A DNA stretch of 64,000 bases from Serinus canaria (taxonomy: Eukaryota; Chordata; Aves; Passeriformes; Fringillidae). Each line of letters opens with the position of its first letter. Positions within the stretch are counted from its first letter, which is position 1. A program made the translations under genes and the position numbers. Location: NCBI RefSeq assembly GCF_022539315.1, contig NC_066336.1, forward strand, positions 2,670,600 to 2,734,599, given 5' to 3'. Shown piece after piece: positions 38,303 to 52,600 of this stretch. The notes below the pieces were generated by a model. That model was given only the letters and a program-made list of their open reading frames with translations. It did no database searches and was not told where the DNA came from.

Positions 38303-39890
38303 GCAGCAGCCAGGTAGCTCTGCAGCCTCTCCTATAGGATAAGTAGGATCCTGCTGCTCTCTGACTCCAGTCAAGGTTGCTAGCAAACACCCTCTGTACT
38401 GTCCCTGTCCCACCAACAAGGTGTCTGGGGCCCTCTGCATCTGCTCATGGGCAGCTGCACCCCCTTGGGGGTCACTTTGGTCACCCTGCATAGGACCCTG
38501 CTGTTGATCCTAAACCCTCCCTAAGCTGCACTCTGAATCCTGCACCATCCCAGCATAGGTGAGTCCTGGCATTTCAGTAAAGTTTAAGTACTTGAAAACA
38601 AGATTGCCCCTTTTCCCAGAGGAAAAGCACTTAACCTGTGCACTTAGAAAGCTACATCAAGGGATTCTACCCTACCCTGCCCAAATCCTGTAGGTCTGAG
38701 AGGCCTGCAAGCTAATTGTGGATCCTGGGAGTGCTGCTGGAATGGGGGACCTCAGGAGCTGGAACAAGAGGGTTTTAGGCCTCCTTAAAACCCCAAAAAT
38801 TCTGCATTGACTGAGGCACAGGGGCTGCTCTAATCAATGACCTGCTCGTGGCACAGTCTCCCTGCACCCCCTGTTAGCTCCAAGGTGCTCTGGCTATGAA
38901 ATGCTTCTTGCCCATGTATGTAAAATAGTAATTCTGTGTTTCATCTCCCAGCCTCAGGCAGGGAAGTGGGATTCAGCTAAAGGCATCTCATGTTTTAGAT
39001 GATTCTGTTTCACATCTGTGGTTCTCTGCTGCTGAAGGCAGAGCCCAGAGGTGAGCACACAGAGCACGCAGAGCATGGCCAAGCAGAATTACCTGTGGTC
39101 AATGCACGGTGCTGTTCCCTGCCACCTCTGTCCTCTGCTGCCACCGGTTCCTTAGAGAAAAGATTGCAAAATATTAAAAAGTCTTTGTGTCAGCCCCCTT
39201 TGGTGCTGGTGTGTGGAGTGTGGCTGAACACAGTGTGACCTGTGGGAGGGCAGCAGAGCTGGGCTGGGTGGGTTTGAGCCCTTGGAGCCTCCTGTGCTTT
39301 CCCAGCAAGGAGACTCGGCAGTGCTGGCCCTCCTGGAGCAGTGCCAGCCCTAACGGGGTGGATGAAAAAATCCACGTCATTCTTCCACAGCCGGCCCTTC
39401 CCACGCTGCAGTGCCTGTTCTGGTACAGCAAAACCGCAGCTCAGCCTTTGGGCTGTGTGTTTTGTTTGTTTCAGTGTCAGTGTATTCACATCCAGGGTTG
39501 TTCTAGCTCAAAAACACAGCCTAGCACCACACTTCTTGAAAGGTTTGGTGCTTAGAGGAGCGTTTTCAGGCTGTTCCCTTGTACTTTTGTGAGCAGAGAG
39601 GGACTGGGGAAGTGGCGCAGAGCTGACACTGACCGAGACCACTCGGGTTTTTCCTCTTTCGACCTACCTCTCCTGCATCTGTGGAAGGAGCTACATCCGT
39701 CTCGACAGTGCAAAAAGCTCTGGTGATATTTTACAGCACTTACTCCCACGCTCCGCATTAATTGATTTGAATAACGGCTTTGTGCTGGGTCGTCTTGATA
39801 TTCAACAAATAATAACCCAAGGGGCTACTAAAAATAAGATCATCTCGCGATTTTCCGTGGAAATTATCCTTTCCCATGTCTGCCGACCCC
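38303..39890. other. LU gene to INPP5B intergenic spacer
   Basis: No coding exon is recognised. A variant poly(A) signal AGTAAA at 38576-38581, about 275 bp after the LU-gene stop, may end that gene. The rest is unremarkable unique DNA leading into the INPP5B CpG island. Confidence 0.5.
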
Positions 39891-40680
39891 AGAGGTTCCC
39901 CCTTTCAGTCCCCCTTTCCTTCCGGGAGGGGCCAGCCGGAGGCGCGGGGTTCGGGCCGTGCCGTGCCGTGCCTCCCCCGTCCTTCGCACCGCGCCGCGCA
40001 GCGCCCGCTCGGCCGCCGTCCCTGCCGAGCCAGACCGCTCCCACCGGTGGTTCCCGTCCCGTTATTTCCGGCGGGTCCCGGAGCGGAGCGATAACGGAGC
40101 GGCAGCGGGGGCGGCCCCGCTGGGGGGAGCCGCGGCCGCCTCGCTCATCGCCTTGCGACAGCCGCCCCGAGCGCGCAGCCGCCGGGAGAGCCTCCGGCTC
40201 CCGGCCCCGGGCCGGACATGGACCAGTCGGTGGCCATCCAGGAGAGCCTAGCGGCGGGGGCGACCTGCCGGATCGTATCCTTTGATCGGCCCCGGTGTGG
40301 CGGTGCCGCCGCGCTCCCAGCTCCGGGCTGTCCCTGTCCTCTCCCTCCCGTTTGCTGTCGTGGCTCCCTCCCTCCATCCCCGTCGCTCCCTCCGGGCTCT
40401 CACCATCCTCTCCCTCCCCGCCCCGTCCCCGCCGCGCTCCCTCCGCTCCGTCCCCGCTCCCTCCCGCCTGTCCCCCGCCCCGATCTTCGCTCCGTCCGCC
40501 GCGTCCCCGCTCCCGGCGCTGCCCCACGGTTCCTTGACCCGCGGCCGCAGGCGGTGCAGGCCCTCCTGCCGTCGGGGGACAGCGTGGAGAGCCGGCTGCT
40601 GGGCCTGGTGGAGTGCCGCGGGCACCACGCGTGGGTACCGGAGCGCGGGGCGGGCAGGGAGGGCACCCGAGAGAACTCTG
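39890..40680 (+). promoter_or_regulatory. INPP5B CpG-island promoter
   Basis: This dense CpG stretch covers the region upstream of the INPP5B ATG and its first two exons. The GC-rich composition opens long spurious frames on both strands, including 349 codons on the minus strand at 39802-40851. Confidence 0.8.
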
Positions 40681-43600
40681 CGGGTCCCTCCACGGCCACC
40701 TGAGATCCCCCTCCCATCCCAAGGGCTTTCCCAGAGTGCAGCCCTGTAGGGCAGCAGTTTGAAGGCACGGTGCCTTGATGTTATGGGTGGCCAGTGAGAA
40801 GCCCCGGCCCATGAGCTGCTCTGCTCTGCTCTGCCGGTTATGTGAACACATTATTTAAGTGGTGGGGGGAGCAGGTGGGTGGGCACTCGGTGGAGGAGTT
40901 GGTTTGGGATTTGCATGAGGCTGTGCTGGCAGGTGCTGCTGGGTGGGATGGGGTGTGGTCTTGTCTGTCTGCAGACGTGCCAGGACTGAGGAGGCTTTGC
41001 CTCCGTGCTGCTCTGTGCTTGCAGGATCTATGTGTACACTCACCGGCGGATGGCCATCACAGCTGAGGACGTCTGGCTGGAGAGAGTGATCCCCATCACA
41101 GATGAGTTTGCAGTGGAAGAAGGTACTGACACACTGTGGTGGCTCAGTGGCCAGTTCCAAAGAATGGGATGAAGGAGTATGTGTCAATATTCTGCTGTCC
41201 TGCTTCCTGAAATTTGCAATCTATTCTGCTCTCCTGCTTCCTGAAATTTGCAATCTATTCTGCTTTCCTGCTTCCTGAAATTTGCAATCTATTCTGCCTT
41301 CACATTTTTAAAGTTTGTTATCTTTGGTGAAACTTGTGCACCACATGGCATTTCTGGCAGGGCCCTGCGAGGAGCAGAGTGCCTCTGTCCCACCAGGCCC
41401 CAGCCACAGCCCCTGCCCAGCAGGTTTCTTCTGCCTGCATTTGTTCCTGCTGGGAACATTTGGAGTTTGGAGAAGTATCAGTGTTGTCTGCAAATCTGTT
41501 GCTTTAGCTTTCAACTGAACTTTGTTTTACTTTTGCAGTTGTACTGGACAGTGACCTTCACGTCATTGGTGAGTTCTGTGGTTTCTTTAGTGCCTGCACT
41601 GGGGCAGGACTGGGGGGTTCTTGTTCCCCAGGGGAGTTGACTGGGGAGGGGTTGTGCCCTGTGGCTCCTGGGGCAGTTGCCATGCTGTTGGCCATTGTTA
41701 CCTGCATCCCCATGAGCATCCCCGTTCAACCAAGGGAACTAATTTTCCATATAACTTTAAACTGCTGCTGCTAGAAGATGAATTATTGTCCCTGAACAAA
41801 CAGAATAAATATTTATAAATGATGATTTTTTATCTTTTAAGAGGCATTCTCATGTAAAACTTTGGAAAGGAACATGGTAAGAAAGCACGGGGAGATGTTG
41901 CCAAAGGCTGTGTGCATGTGCACACCCACCCTTGCAGAGCTCAGTTTGTGAAAGCTTGTCAGCACGACCCTCAGGAACTCTTTTCTCCCGATGTCCGCAG
42001 GCTCGGACGTGACTGTCCAGATCGGCTCGGCAGACGATCGGCTGACAGTGCAGCTGCCCTTCGGCTCGCACACGCGCACGTTCCTGCAGGAGGTCAGCAG
42101 GTGCAGCGCAGGTACGAGCTCCCTCCCTGCGGATCTGCCGGGTCTGGCGTCTGCCCGTCCCTCCCGCGTGTGGAGGAGCGGCGCCGGGGCTGGAACTGCC
42201 GTGGCTCGCCGTCAGCATCCCGGCAGCGATGCTCGGTGTTCCGGGGGGCAGAGGCAGCGGCTGCTCGGCGAGCCCGAGACCGAGCGGGCGCGGGTGCGGC
42301 GCTGCGGCTGCCGGGGGCGGATCGGGGCGGGCTGGGCGGGCGCTGGGGCCGGGCCGGGCCGGGCGCCGAGCTGCGGCGATGTCCGCGGGCGGGCGGTCCC
42401 GCCGAGGTGAGCGCGGGGACCCGCCGGGGTGGGCGGGTGGGCCGCGCTGCCCCGCCGTCTGTCTGTCTGTCTGTCCGGGGAGGCGAGGCCGGGGCAGGGC
42501 TAAGCGCCCGTCCGGCGCTGCCGGAGCTCTGCGGGGCGGCCGGGGCCGGGAGGCGGCGGGGCAGCTCCGGGGCAGCTCCGCCGCGGGCAGCGGGCGCGGA
42601 GCTGCTGCCGGGCGCTGACCGCCGGGGCTCCGCTGGCTCCGCCGCCCGGTGCCCGCCCGGTGCCCGCCCCGTGCGCCCGGGTCGCCTCCGCCGCGCGGGC
42701 CGCGCTCTTCCGGCGCCTCCTCCGCCGGCTCCGCCGCTGCCGCGCTCGGTGGTTTCCCCCTTTGCAGAGCGCACGTGTGAGAAGATTCAGAGCTAAAGCA
42801 ATTCCTGGAAGTCAGTGTGGGGCTCGAAACACGACTGTTGGTGTTTTGCTGTACCCTGCTGCGTTTAGGCTGGACTGCTCTGGTTGCATGAAGGCTAATT
42901 TAATTCTCCCCTTTTGACGCTGAGCATGAATCCTCTTTATCCAGGAGATATGATACATTTTCCTGCTGTTCTGTAATATCACTGGACATTTTTAACATTA
43001 ATGCCTTTATTACTGCTTGGATCTCATTTAACTGCAAATCCTGTGCAATGGAGACCTCCTGTAATCCCTGCATGCTGCTCTGTATTTCTGTGCTCAGTTC
43101 AATTGTTGAACAAGGTCATTATTCCACTTCAGAGTGCTACCATATACATCCCTCTGGCTACAGAAATCTGTGGCTAGATATAAACATATTTGAGGAAACA
43201 GTCCCTTTTCCAAAGCTAATCTCTTTCTTAGGACAATCCTACCTAAAGCTGATTTCTGCCCATGAGGTTAGAATGCAAGGTGTGATCTTTGGATCAGGTA
43301 GGAGTTGTGACAGCAGCAGGGTCACACATCTTTCCATTCTGCAATAATGCCTTCTGCACCCTGGCAAGTGGCATGGAGCCATGTAGGTAGTAAAGCCTGG
43401 GAATCTGCTCTTTTCTTGGCACAAAAGTAACCATTGTCCATTGAGGTGAAGGTTCAGGTTGGTTCCTGTCACTCACTCTCAAGGGATGTTGCATTGTTGT
43501 TAGTGGGAGAGCTTGCAGAGGTCCAAAGAGCAGTAACTGAGCTCTCAACACCCATGGAGAAACTGCTGTGTCCCTGGGCCCACACTTCCCAGTGCATCTC

Positions 43601-46600
43601 TGTGTGCTCCTGCTCAATTCTGCTTGACTTGAGCTGTGTGATCTGCAGTGAGGTTTCAGTCATGTGCTCTTCTGCGTCCAAGCTCTGATAAATCCTCTTA
43701 CACAGTCTATTCTCAGAAAGCTCTTGGGCAGAAGAGGTTATCCAGGCTGAGAATTTGGCCACTTCTTGTCATCTGGTTTGTATCCCGAGGGCCTGGGTGA
43801 AGTACTGCAAGTTCTATTTCTGTTTTGTGCTCATGTTCTGCAGAATGTTCTGTGACAGCAATAACATCTTATTTTTTCTGGGTTGTGTTCACTGGAGAAG
43901 CTCAGCTGAATGCCTAGAACCCAACAATCTTAACAATTTCTACATCATCATTAGATTTGTGTGCTAAGGAGCATGATTTTAAAATTGCTGGGTTTGCATC
44001 TTAAACACACAGAGCTCCCCCAGAATCCTCTTTTTTAACTGTTATTTTGCAACTTGTAGGAGCAGAATATTGTAGCTGAAACAAAGTGCTGAAAGACTGG
44101 TCAAATTTTGCTAAGGTAGTGTGATGTGTTTAGTGTCACTGCTGTGCTTAGTTTGATTTGTGTGGTAGCAGCCCTGTTGCTGTTTTAGGAGTGTGCAGTT
44201 TGCTTTGAGGCAGATGTTTCTGCTGAGGTTCCGTGGGTCCCTGGTGTGACTCTTTATGGTCCTTGAGGTGTCCTGTCACCTGTGCCTTGCTGGGTGTTTG
44301 CAGATAGGCAGAAACCTTTTAAATGGTACTGTGGGTTTGTTTTTTCCCCTTCCCCCCCTTTCTTTGAACTTCCAGTCTTGCTTCAGCAAGGAAAAATCTG
44401 CTATTAACATAAATTTTTCAGATTCCTGGGGTAAAGCCCTGGATTTTGTGCTGCTAAGTCCTGCTTCAGCTTAGCTGTAAAGGAGAGCCAGCAGCAAGTG
44501 CTCCCAGAGAGGACAGTGCTGCTCTCTGTGGCTCCTGTCATTCCTTCTTCTGCAGGGGAAGCTGCATCATCACACAACACTTGGGTCAGAGTAAGCTAAA
44601 ACTGTCAGATAGCTGAAAGAGAGACTGTGGGGTACTTTGTTTTTCCACACAAATCTAAATCATTTTCTGCCCACAGATTTTTTGCCAGTGTTTACATAAG
44701 CATGTTGATAAATGGAAGAACACTTTGTGTTTAAAGTGAAACTTTCTGTTGGTTGTTTTTTTTTTTTTTCCTCTAGAAGTGGTTGGCTCTGAAGGTGTCA
44801 AACAAAATGGGAAAAAAGCTGCAGTCGGTCAGAGCTGCAGCCACGACAACACTGATAGAAGCTCTCCCAGGTCAGTGCACAGAGGTGGGGGGCTCTAGAA
44901 TAGAAGCTGGCAAGTTTTTGAGAGGAAAATCTGCAAGTTCTAGTTAAGACAGAAGAAAGTTCAGCATAAGCATGCTGTCAAAACATTAGTGGGAATTTCA
45001 TTCCACTCCCTCTCCCTACAATCCTTCCAGTCCCCTGTTTGGGCATATTTTGGCTGTTTCGTGGGACAGGACCTGCTAGCATTGTTTATTTTGAATTCAG
45101 AGAGCTTTGGCTTAGAGCCACTGTGTCTCATAGATACACTCTTAAAATGTTACAGTTTCATTTTCCAGTTCCCAGGACTTTGTGGACCCTGATGCAAATC
45201 ATTCAGAGTCTGTCCATGTGCTGTCCTTGGCACTGGTATGCTGCCTTAAATTTATACCATCCTATTGCTGCTGGGAATTCCCAAGCTGTGGCATTATTCC
45301 TTTGCAAAAGGAGTTTGCAGAGCCAGGAGAAACAAAATCAAATTACCTCTACCTCCACCCACTCTGGGCAGAATTGGAAGATTTCCACCAGGAGGTTTTA
45401 TAAACAAACACAGTTCTTCATTCTCTGGTTGAGGCAGAGGGAGATGAGATTTGCCTCTCCTTGCTCCAGTGAGCAGGGAAGATGTACAGGTTTTGTGTCA
45501 TTTTCCAGGTGTGAGTAAGGCCTGCTGTGCATCAACAGGCTGCACCATCATGGTGAAAGCCATTTGTTATTTTAGTTAGTTAAACTGCTTTTGTCTGGAC
45601 ATCTCAACCCTGCTAAGAAATGCTCTTTTCAGGCTTCTTGGCTTATCCCAAATGTTACCTGTCTTTAGTGAACAGACAGAAAAATGTGAATTAAGGCCTC
45701 AGTGGCAGAAATATGCTAACTAGGGTGTGGGGATAGCCTGGGCTTCACCTGTGGTTTTGCTTTTATTTGCAGGCAAAACAAAGTCAAGCCTGAAGTGAGA
45801 ACGGAACAGGTTCGGGCCTCCCGTGTCATGGCCTCGAACAAAGCCTCAATCTTATCAGAGCCAAAGTTTGGCCTCAGAGATACCATTGTTAAATCTCAGC
45901 TTTTACAAATGCAGGACTCCTACACACACATCCAGAACTACAGGTAATGATCATTCCTGGGAAGAACTTATTTTGTGGGCTGGAACTGAGCACAGACTGT
46001 CGGAATAACTCACCTGTTGTTTCATCCTGTGTCCCCACAAACAGGAAATTCTGTAGAAAATATGATCCATACTTTCCAGAACAGTTTTCTTTCCATGTTT
46101 TGGCACGAGCAGAGCAGAATTTCATTCATGTCTCTGTCAAGACTTGCCTCATGGTTCTTGTGGAGGAAATGCACTTTTGAAATCACTTCTTTTCGGTGCT
46201 TATTTTAGACAGTGTCTGGAAATGCATCAGCTCTGGGCACTCCAGCCTTCTCCCTCTCCATTTCTGTCCACTGCTTATCCATGTAGTTTTTCCAATAAGC
46301 TCATAAGAAAGAGCTTGAGTGAAATATATTAGGACCAAAACTTTACTGTTTTTGAAATAATTTTATGCATCTCATTCTGTGAATTTATAATTTCAAGCTG
46401 CTACTGCACAGCTACAGCCTTATTTCTGTTATTTCTTTACCACTTTGTGTATAAAAATGTGTCCTTCTGTAAAAATGCATCTGTAAAGGCGCAGCTCTAG
46501 TTAGATAATTTCAGGAATTTCAACTTTGTCACCTTTCTTAATTTTCCCTGGCAACATGTTACATTATATATGGTTAATAAACATAATGTGGTTAATAAAC

Positions 46601-49600
46601 AAACTGGTTAATAGCAGTGCTGTTTCCTGGGCTCTGCAGGAGGTTTGCTCTCCCAGTTTGCAGCTCTGGGATCCTGTCCCTGTCTTTGCAGGGTTTTTGT
46701 GGGGACGTACAACGTGAATGGGCAGTCACCCACGGAGAGCCTCCAGCCCTGGCTGAGGTGTGATGCTGAGCCTCCAGACATTTACTGTGTGGGGTGAGTG
46801 TCTGTCCCTGGCCATCCTCACTCACCTGGGCTGTGCAGGTGGATCTGTCACCCAGAGTTCAGCCAGGACACCACAGGAATGTTGGCACTGGTGTGGTGCA
46901 TGCACAGCTCCAGGGTGGGTGTGTCCACAGCCTGTAAGGGTTGTTGGTCTGGTAGGGTTTGGCCTCTCTGTTACAAAATCCTTAATGCCATTTGATGTAA
47001 TAATGACAGTAATTGAGCTTTACATTTGACATACATCTATAGTCAGCATAACTGGATTTGAGTTTTCAGTTATAAATTTAGTGAGTATAAGCTGATTTAG
47101 TTCTTTCCCAGAGAAGGGGTTGGAGAGCTATAAAGAAGTGCATGCATCCATGGGTTCCTTCCTCTAACACAGTTTCCAGGAGCTTGATCTGACTAAAGAA
47201 GCCTTCTTTTTCAATGACACACCGAAGGAAGAAGAATGGTTTAAAGCTGTAACTGATAGTCTTCACCCAGATGCCAAATATGCAAAGGTAAATGTGGCTT
47301 TTGGGGAGGTGTGAGTGTGGAATCATTTCCCACTTGGCTCTCTTTTCCCTTTGCTTTCTCCTGTTCTCAATGGCCGTGTCTTCAGAGGCTGTGCAGGTTC
47401 TATAGGTGGTGTTTTTGTGCAGGGTGCTGAGGCAGGGGCAGGATGGGAAACAGAGCCAGGCTTCCCCACTTAAAGGGAGCTCCTGCTGTCCTGGGGAAGG
47501 AGAATAGGAAGCTCTGTACCTTCTTCCATGCCTGTCTACAGTGTATGGTGGAATGAATTGTGAAGGTATTTTGGTAGGAATACTGCTTTGTTTTGGCTCC
47601 TGCTCCATAGTTCCGTTCCATCTCTTGTCTCTGCTGTTGAAGGGAATCTCCTTCCATGAGCCTGTGTCTGTGCTGTAGCTCTTGCTTTGGGCTTCAACTT
47701 CCTTCACTGATGTTGCTCCCAGCTCCTTCCTGGGCTGTGCTTCCACAGGGCCTGTGCACTGTGAGCCCTGCTGGAGCACTGGATGATCCTGAAACTTTCT
47801 CTTTGGTGACCCATGTTGTGGATGGATGTGTCTTCTCTCAGCAAACCTCTTCCATTGCAGCATTGAATGGAGCAGGGTTTGTTTTTCAGGTGAAACTTGT
47901 GCGGCTGGTGGGGATCATGCTCCTGTTGTACGTGAAGGCAGAACTCGCTCTGAACATCTCCGAGGTGGAAGTTGAGACTGTGGGGACTGGAATCATGGGG
48001 AGGATGGTAAGAATGGCAAATGTGCATGAGAAGGGGTGAGATTTGGAAGAGCCCCCCTCCTTGGATGCAGTGGTTATTCCTCTAGAAGCAGATAGTCAGT
48101 CCTATCTCCATGCCAGCTCAGGGCACTGCCAGCTGTGCACCAATGTTCAAAGCAGCAATCACTAATTAGCATTTTCTGCCTATTCCTTTGGAATTAAACA
48201 CTCTGTCTCAAAATCTTCTGGCTTGTCCACTGCTAGTGACTCATCTGCAGTGTAGAAACTTCTGACAAATGTCTTTGTCTTTCAGGGTAACAAAGGTGGT
48301 GTTGCCATCAGGTTTAAATTCCACAACACCAGCGTGTGCATTGTGAACTCTCACCTGGCAGCTCACACGGAGGAGTACGAGCGGAGGAACCAGGACTTCA
48401 AGGACATCTGCTCTCGGATGCAGTTCTGCCAGTCGGATCCAAATCTGCCCCCTCTCACTATTGGCAAGCACGAGTATGCTTCCCATCTGGCTGGGGGAGT
48501 CATGGCATGTGCAAGGGAGCACTGAGAATGTGCTGGGGGGGTGAGGAGGGGGCCCAGTGCCATAAATGGCAGCTGGAGGGGTCAGAAAAGCTTTAGTTTG
48601 GACAGGTCACTTGTCACCTTATGCTCTCTCAAGCCTGGAGTGGGGATGGGGCAGGAATAAGCACTGACTTCCCCAGCTGTGGGATTCAGTCACTGTGGAG
48701 CAATAACAGCACCAGTCACAAAGGGATAGTGACAAACATGCAGAACAGTGATTAATAACAGCAAAAATAGAAAAGGTAGCTTCCCTGTTAAGTTTCCAGT
48801 GTTGTTATTTCTGATGAGAGCAGCTCAGCAGAGGGGGTGTGATGGGGAGAGCCTCAGAGCTGCAGAGTGGAACTGCTGTCCATGGCTGGCTGAGCTCTGG
48901 GGCAGCTCCAGGCCTCTGCACATTGTGGTGTATATTCTCTTTAAGTGTGATCCTGTGGCTGGGGGACCTCAACTACCGTCTGGAGGAACTGGATGTGGCA
49001 AAAGTGAAGCAGCTTGTAGAGGAGAAAGCATTTCCAGAGCTTTGCCAGTATGACCAGGTACTGGTGTCTCACCTGCACATGGTGCTGAGGGTGCTTGGTA
49101 CAAACCACACAGCTCCTTGGCCTTTTCTGTGCTCGTTGTCTCCCTTTTACTCCATATGGAAATTGTGCTTGAGATTATCTAAAATTAAAGTTTTCATCTT
49201 TTCTTCTTTTGTAGCTGAAGAGGCAAATGAAGGCAAATGCAGCCTTTGAAGGCTTCACAGAAGGAGAGATCTCTTTCCAGCCAACATACAAGTATGATGC
49301 TGGCTGTGATGACTGGGACACAAGGTACAGTGATTGTCTCAGATGTGATGCTACAAATGGCTGATGTTATCACTGAGGGAAATAAAAACAAGGTTAAAAA
49401 ATATTGCAGGTCTAATGGCTGTAAATAGGAACAGTTGTGAGATTATTTCTGGTTCTCTCCCTGCTCCAAAATTCATCTCCTGTTTACATCTATTTACCTT
49501 GTTTTTCTCACAGAGCTATTTGTCAGATACTCCTAATATTTTTTTCCCAGTAATTACCCTATTAGGTTCCCTCTTAGAGGTGATTCATTAATAAAGTTAA

Positions 49601-52600
49601 TGAATCCTTTTAGCTAGTTAAATTATTTTTGTCTAGTTTGTTGGTTTTTTTCCCCAAGCAAAATTTTTAGGATCTCATTTTTGCTGCTCTCTCCTGTACC
49701 TGCTTAGGTGAGACCTGCCAGGGTTGACATGGAGTCAACTGTGCAGCTCTTCAAAAGCCTGTGAGAGCCATCCTTCTTGTAATGCTCTACACAGAGCAGC
49801 TTCTCTTAGCAAACCAGGAACATCTCTGCAGCTGTCAGTGGAAACAATAAATGCAAACTTTAATGTAGAGCCTGAGTTTTTGTTTTTCATGGCTCTCATG
49901 GTCAAAAACACCTGAGTATTACTTTGTATGTTAATTGTATCTTGCACCTTTGAAGAAGTAGGAAGTAAAGCATGAGCTAGAGATACCTTATAGCAGACAC
50001 TCAAATGTTTTATATCTATGTGAAGAAACTGTTAAAAAGACCACTTTGATAGAGAATGAGCTCCAGGCCTTGGGAGGAAAGCCTGATCTCTGGGTGAGCA
50101 GAGTTCTGCCCTGTGTTGTTACTGCATCTGCACTGTGCCTGCAAATGGATTTTCCTGTCTGTTTTAGTGAGAAGTGTCGTGTTCCAGCCTGGTGTGATCG
50201 GATACTCTGGAAAGGGCAGAACATTGCCCAGCTGAGCTATCGCAGCCACATGGCTCTGAAGCTCAGTGACCACAAGCCAGTGAGCTCTGTGTTTGATATT
50301 GGGGTAAGTAGGTCAGTGCTGGATGAAGTAACTCTGCTGACCTCTTTCCCTGGGTGCTGGTTTCTCTCTCCTGCTTTTATAGCATCCAGAGAGAACAATG
50401 GCTTGAAAGCTGGGCTGGATTAGATATGGAGATGGGATTGTTGACCACACTAAGCAAGGGTTGTGTAAATGATACTGCAGTTAAGCTGGACAAGGCCTGA
50501 ATATCTGTCAGTGTTCTTTGGGAGCACAGTAGTGTCTTGTCAAACTTATTTTTTCTGAGGGAAAAAAAAAAAGGTTGATCCAGTAGTGACTCTTGTTAGT
50601 TGTGGCATCATGAGAAGATCTTGGAGATTAGTGCTCCAAACAACTCTGCCCATTCCCTGTGTTGCACACTCTAGTGTGCTGCTAAAATCAAATGACTTCC
50701 CATGTTTGCAGCTGTGTTCCAGCTGTCCTGCAGAGGCACAGTCAGTGCTAGCTGGTGCAGCGTGTGTCCTTTCCAGGTGAAGGTTGTGAATGAAGAGCTG
50801 TACCGCAAAGCCTTTGAGGAAATCGTGCGCTCCCTGGATAAGCTGGAGAATGCCAACATTCCCTCGGTGACACTGTCCCGCAGAGAGGTAGGGCATGGTC
50901 ATGTGCCAGCACTCCCTGAGGGAACTCAGCAGCCCTAGACCCCAGCAGATCCTAGACCTTTGGGTCTGGTTCCAAAAAGCAGATTATTTTGACTTCCACC
51001 TGCTCTCTGTTTACAAGCCCTAGGAATCTTTGTTCCTATTTAGATGCTGGTGAATTCCATTCACAGTCCAAGGCTGAAACACAAGGTGTGTCATTCCCTG
51101 AGGTGGGAAGAGAGAAAGTAAAAAGGTGGTTTGTGACCCTTGCTCTGACTTGTGCTTTCAAACATAAAATGTAAAATTGTAAGGGTCTGGAGAAGGTCAC
51201 AAACCAACATTTGCTTTGTGTGTTGGGACTATAAAGATAAGCCCAGGAGACATTTGAGGCCACAGCTATCTCATTCTCAATTTTATTGTAGTTATTTGAG
51301 GGCAGCATTTGTTTTAAAGGGCCCCCTGATGGAGAGGACTTTGGCATTCAGAGTATGCACGTGTGATCCTTTGCAGTCCTGGAGGAGATGGGGGTGGGAG
51401 CAAGGGGTTAATCTGCTTGTCTTGCTGCTTAATAATTAAACCACAGAACAGGAATTGCTGCTCCAGCAAGGTGGAATTGGCTGATGGTGTTGACTGACAT
51501 TTGTTTCTAGATCCATTTTAAGGATGTTAAATACATGAAGCTGCAGGTAGAGAGGTTTACAATCCGCAATGGCCAAGTGCCCTGCCAGTTTGAATTTATC
51601 AGCAAACCAGATGAGAACACCTACTGCAAGGAGTGGCTGATTGCTAATCCCAGCAAGGGCTTCTTGCTCTCAGGTGAGCTCCTCCTTTTGTCTCATGTTC
51701 ATGAGCTGATGTTGTCCCCTTCTGGCTTAGTTCCCTCTACACTTCTGAGAGTGCTGTGCCTCTTTGCAGGCTGTTGGTTTCCTACTGGTTGTAACTGAGT
51801 CTGGTTTTTTATCATCTTCTGGCAGATGCTGAGATCACAGTTGAGCTGGAGGTGTTTGTTAATAAATCAACAGCCACTCGCTTAAACTCTGGAGATGAAA
51901 AACTTGAAGATATCTTAGTCTTGCATCTTGTCAGAGGGAAGGATTATTTTCTATCCGTAACAGGCAACTATTTGCCAAGTTGCTTTGGGTCTCCCATCCA
52001 TACACTGTGTTACATGAGGGAACCGATCCAGGACATGTCAGCAGAATCCATTCGGAGACTTGTGAGTTAAAGACAAGATTCCCTTCCAAACACACAAGAG
52101 CATTAAAACTAGATGCTAAGGCCTGTCTGTTTTTACTGAGAAGTCTCAATTCTCAGGTATAAGCTTTGTGAAGTATTTTTGCCGAGTTGAATAAGAACTT
52201 GGCTAGCTACCTTTTGTTTGTCTCCCTCCTGCCCACACTGCCCTCCCTCAGACCCTGATGCCAGTAGACATGAGTGATGATCCTGCCCAAGATGAAAAGC
52301 CTATGGACATCCCAAAAGAGCTGTGGATGATGGTGGATCACTTGAATCGCAACGCTTCCCAGCAGGTTGGCACTGGAAACACAAAATGAGATGTTTGCAT
52401 TGGGTTAAGTTTTGAAGAAGATACTGGTCATAGCAATCACCACGAGCTGGGTGTGTTTGGCCAAAGGCCATGGGAGATAAGTGGTCCTAATGCCCCAGGT
52501 TGTACTGTTTGGTGCTAGTGATCGTGTCTGCGTGTCCAGGTATCAGCAGTGTCCAGGTATCAAGCAGACTTGGGTGGTAACCACCAATTTGGAGAGACTT

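Noticed and set aside
39802..40851. 349-codon minus-strand frame at the INPP5B promoter
   Set aside because: CpG-island composition (few A/T-rich stop codons) explains it; it is antisense to real exons 1-2 and has Arg/Gly/Pro-rich low-complexity content.
41912..42796. 294-codon plus frame across the intronic CpG island
   Set aside because: It overlaps exon 5 in a different frame and is low-complexity Arg/Ala/Gly; only the short phase-matched ATG exon inside the island is considered.
43239..43762. Overlapping minus-strand frames in INPP5B intron 5 with protein-like composition
   Set aside because: Considered as a decayed transposon or retroviral fragment, but the frames are mutually overlapping and match no family I can name.
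47078..47863. 261-codon minus-strand frame antisense to INPP5B exon 9
   Set aside because: No recognisable domain, partly antisense to a conserved exon, no splice context; plausible by chance in 64 kb.
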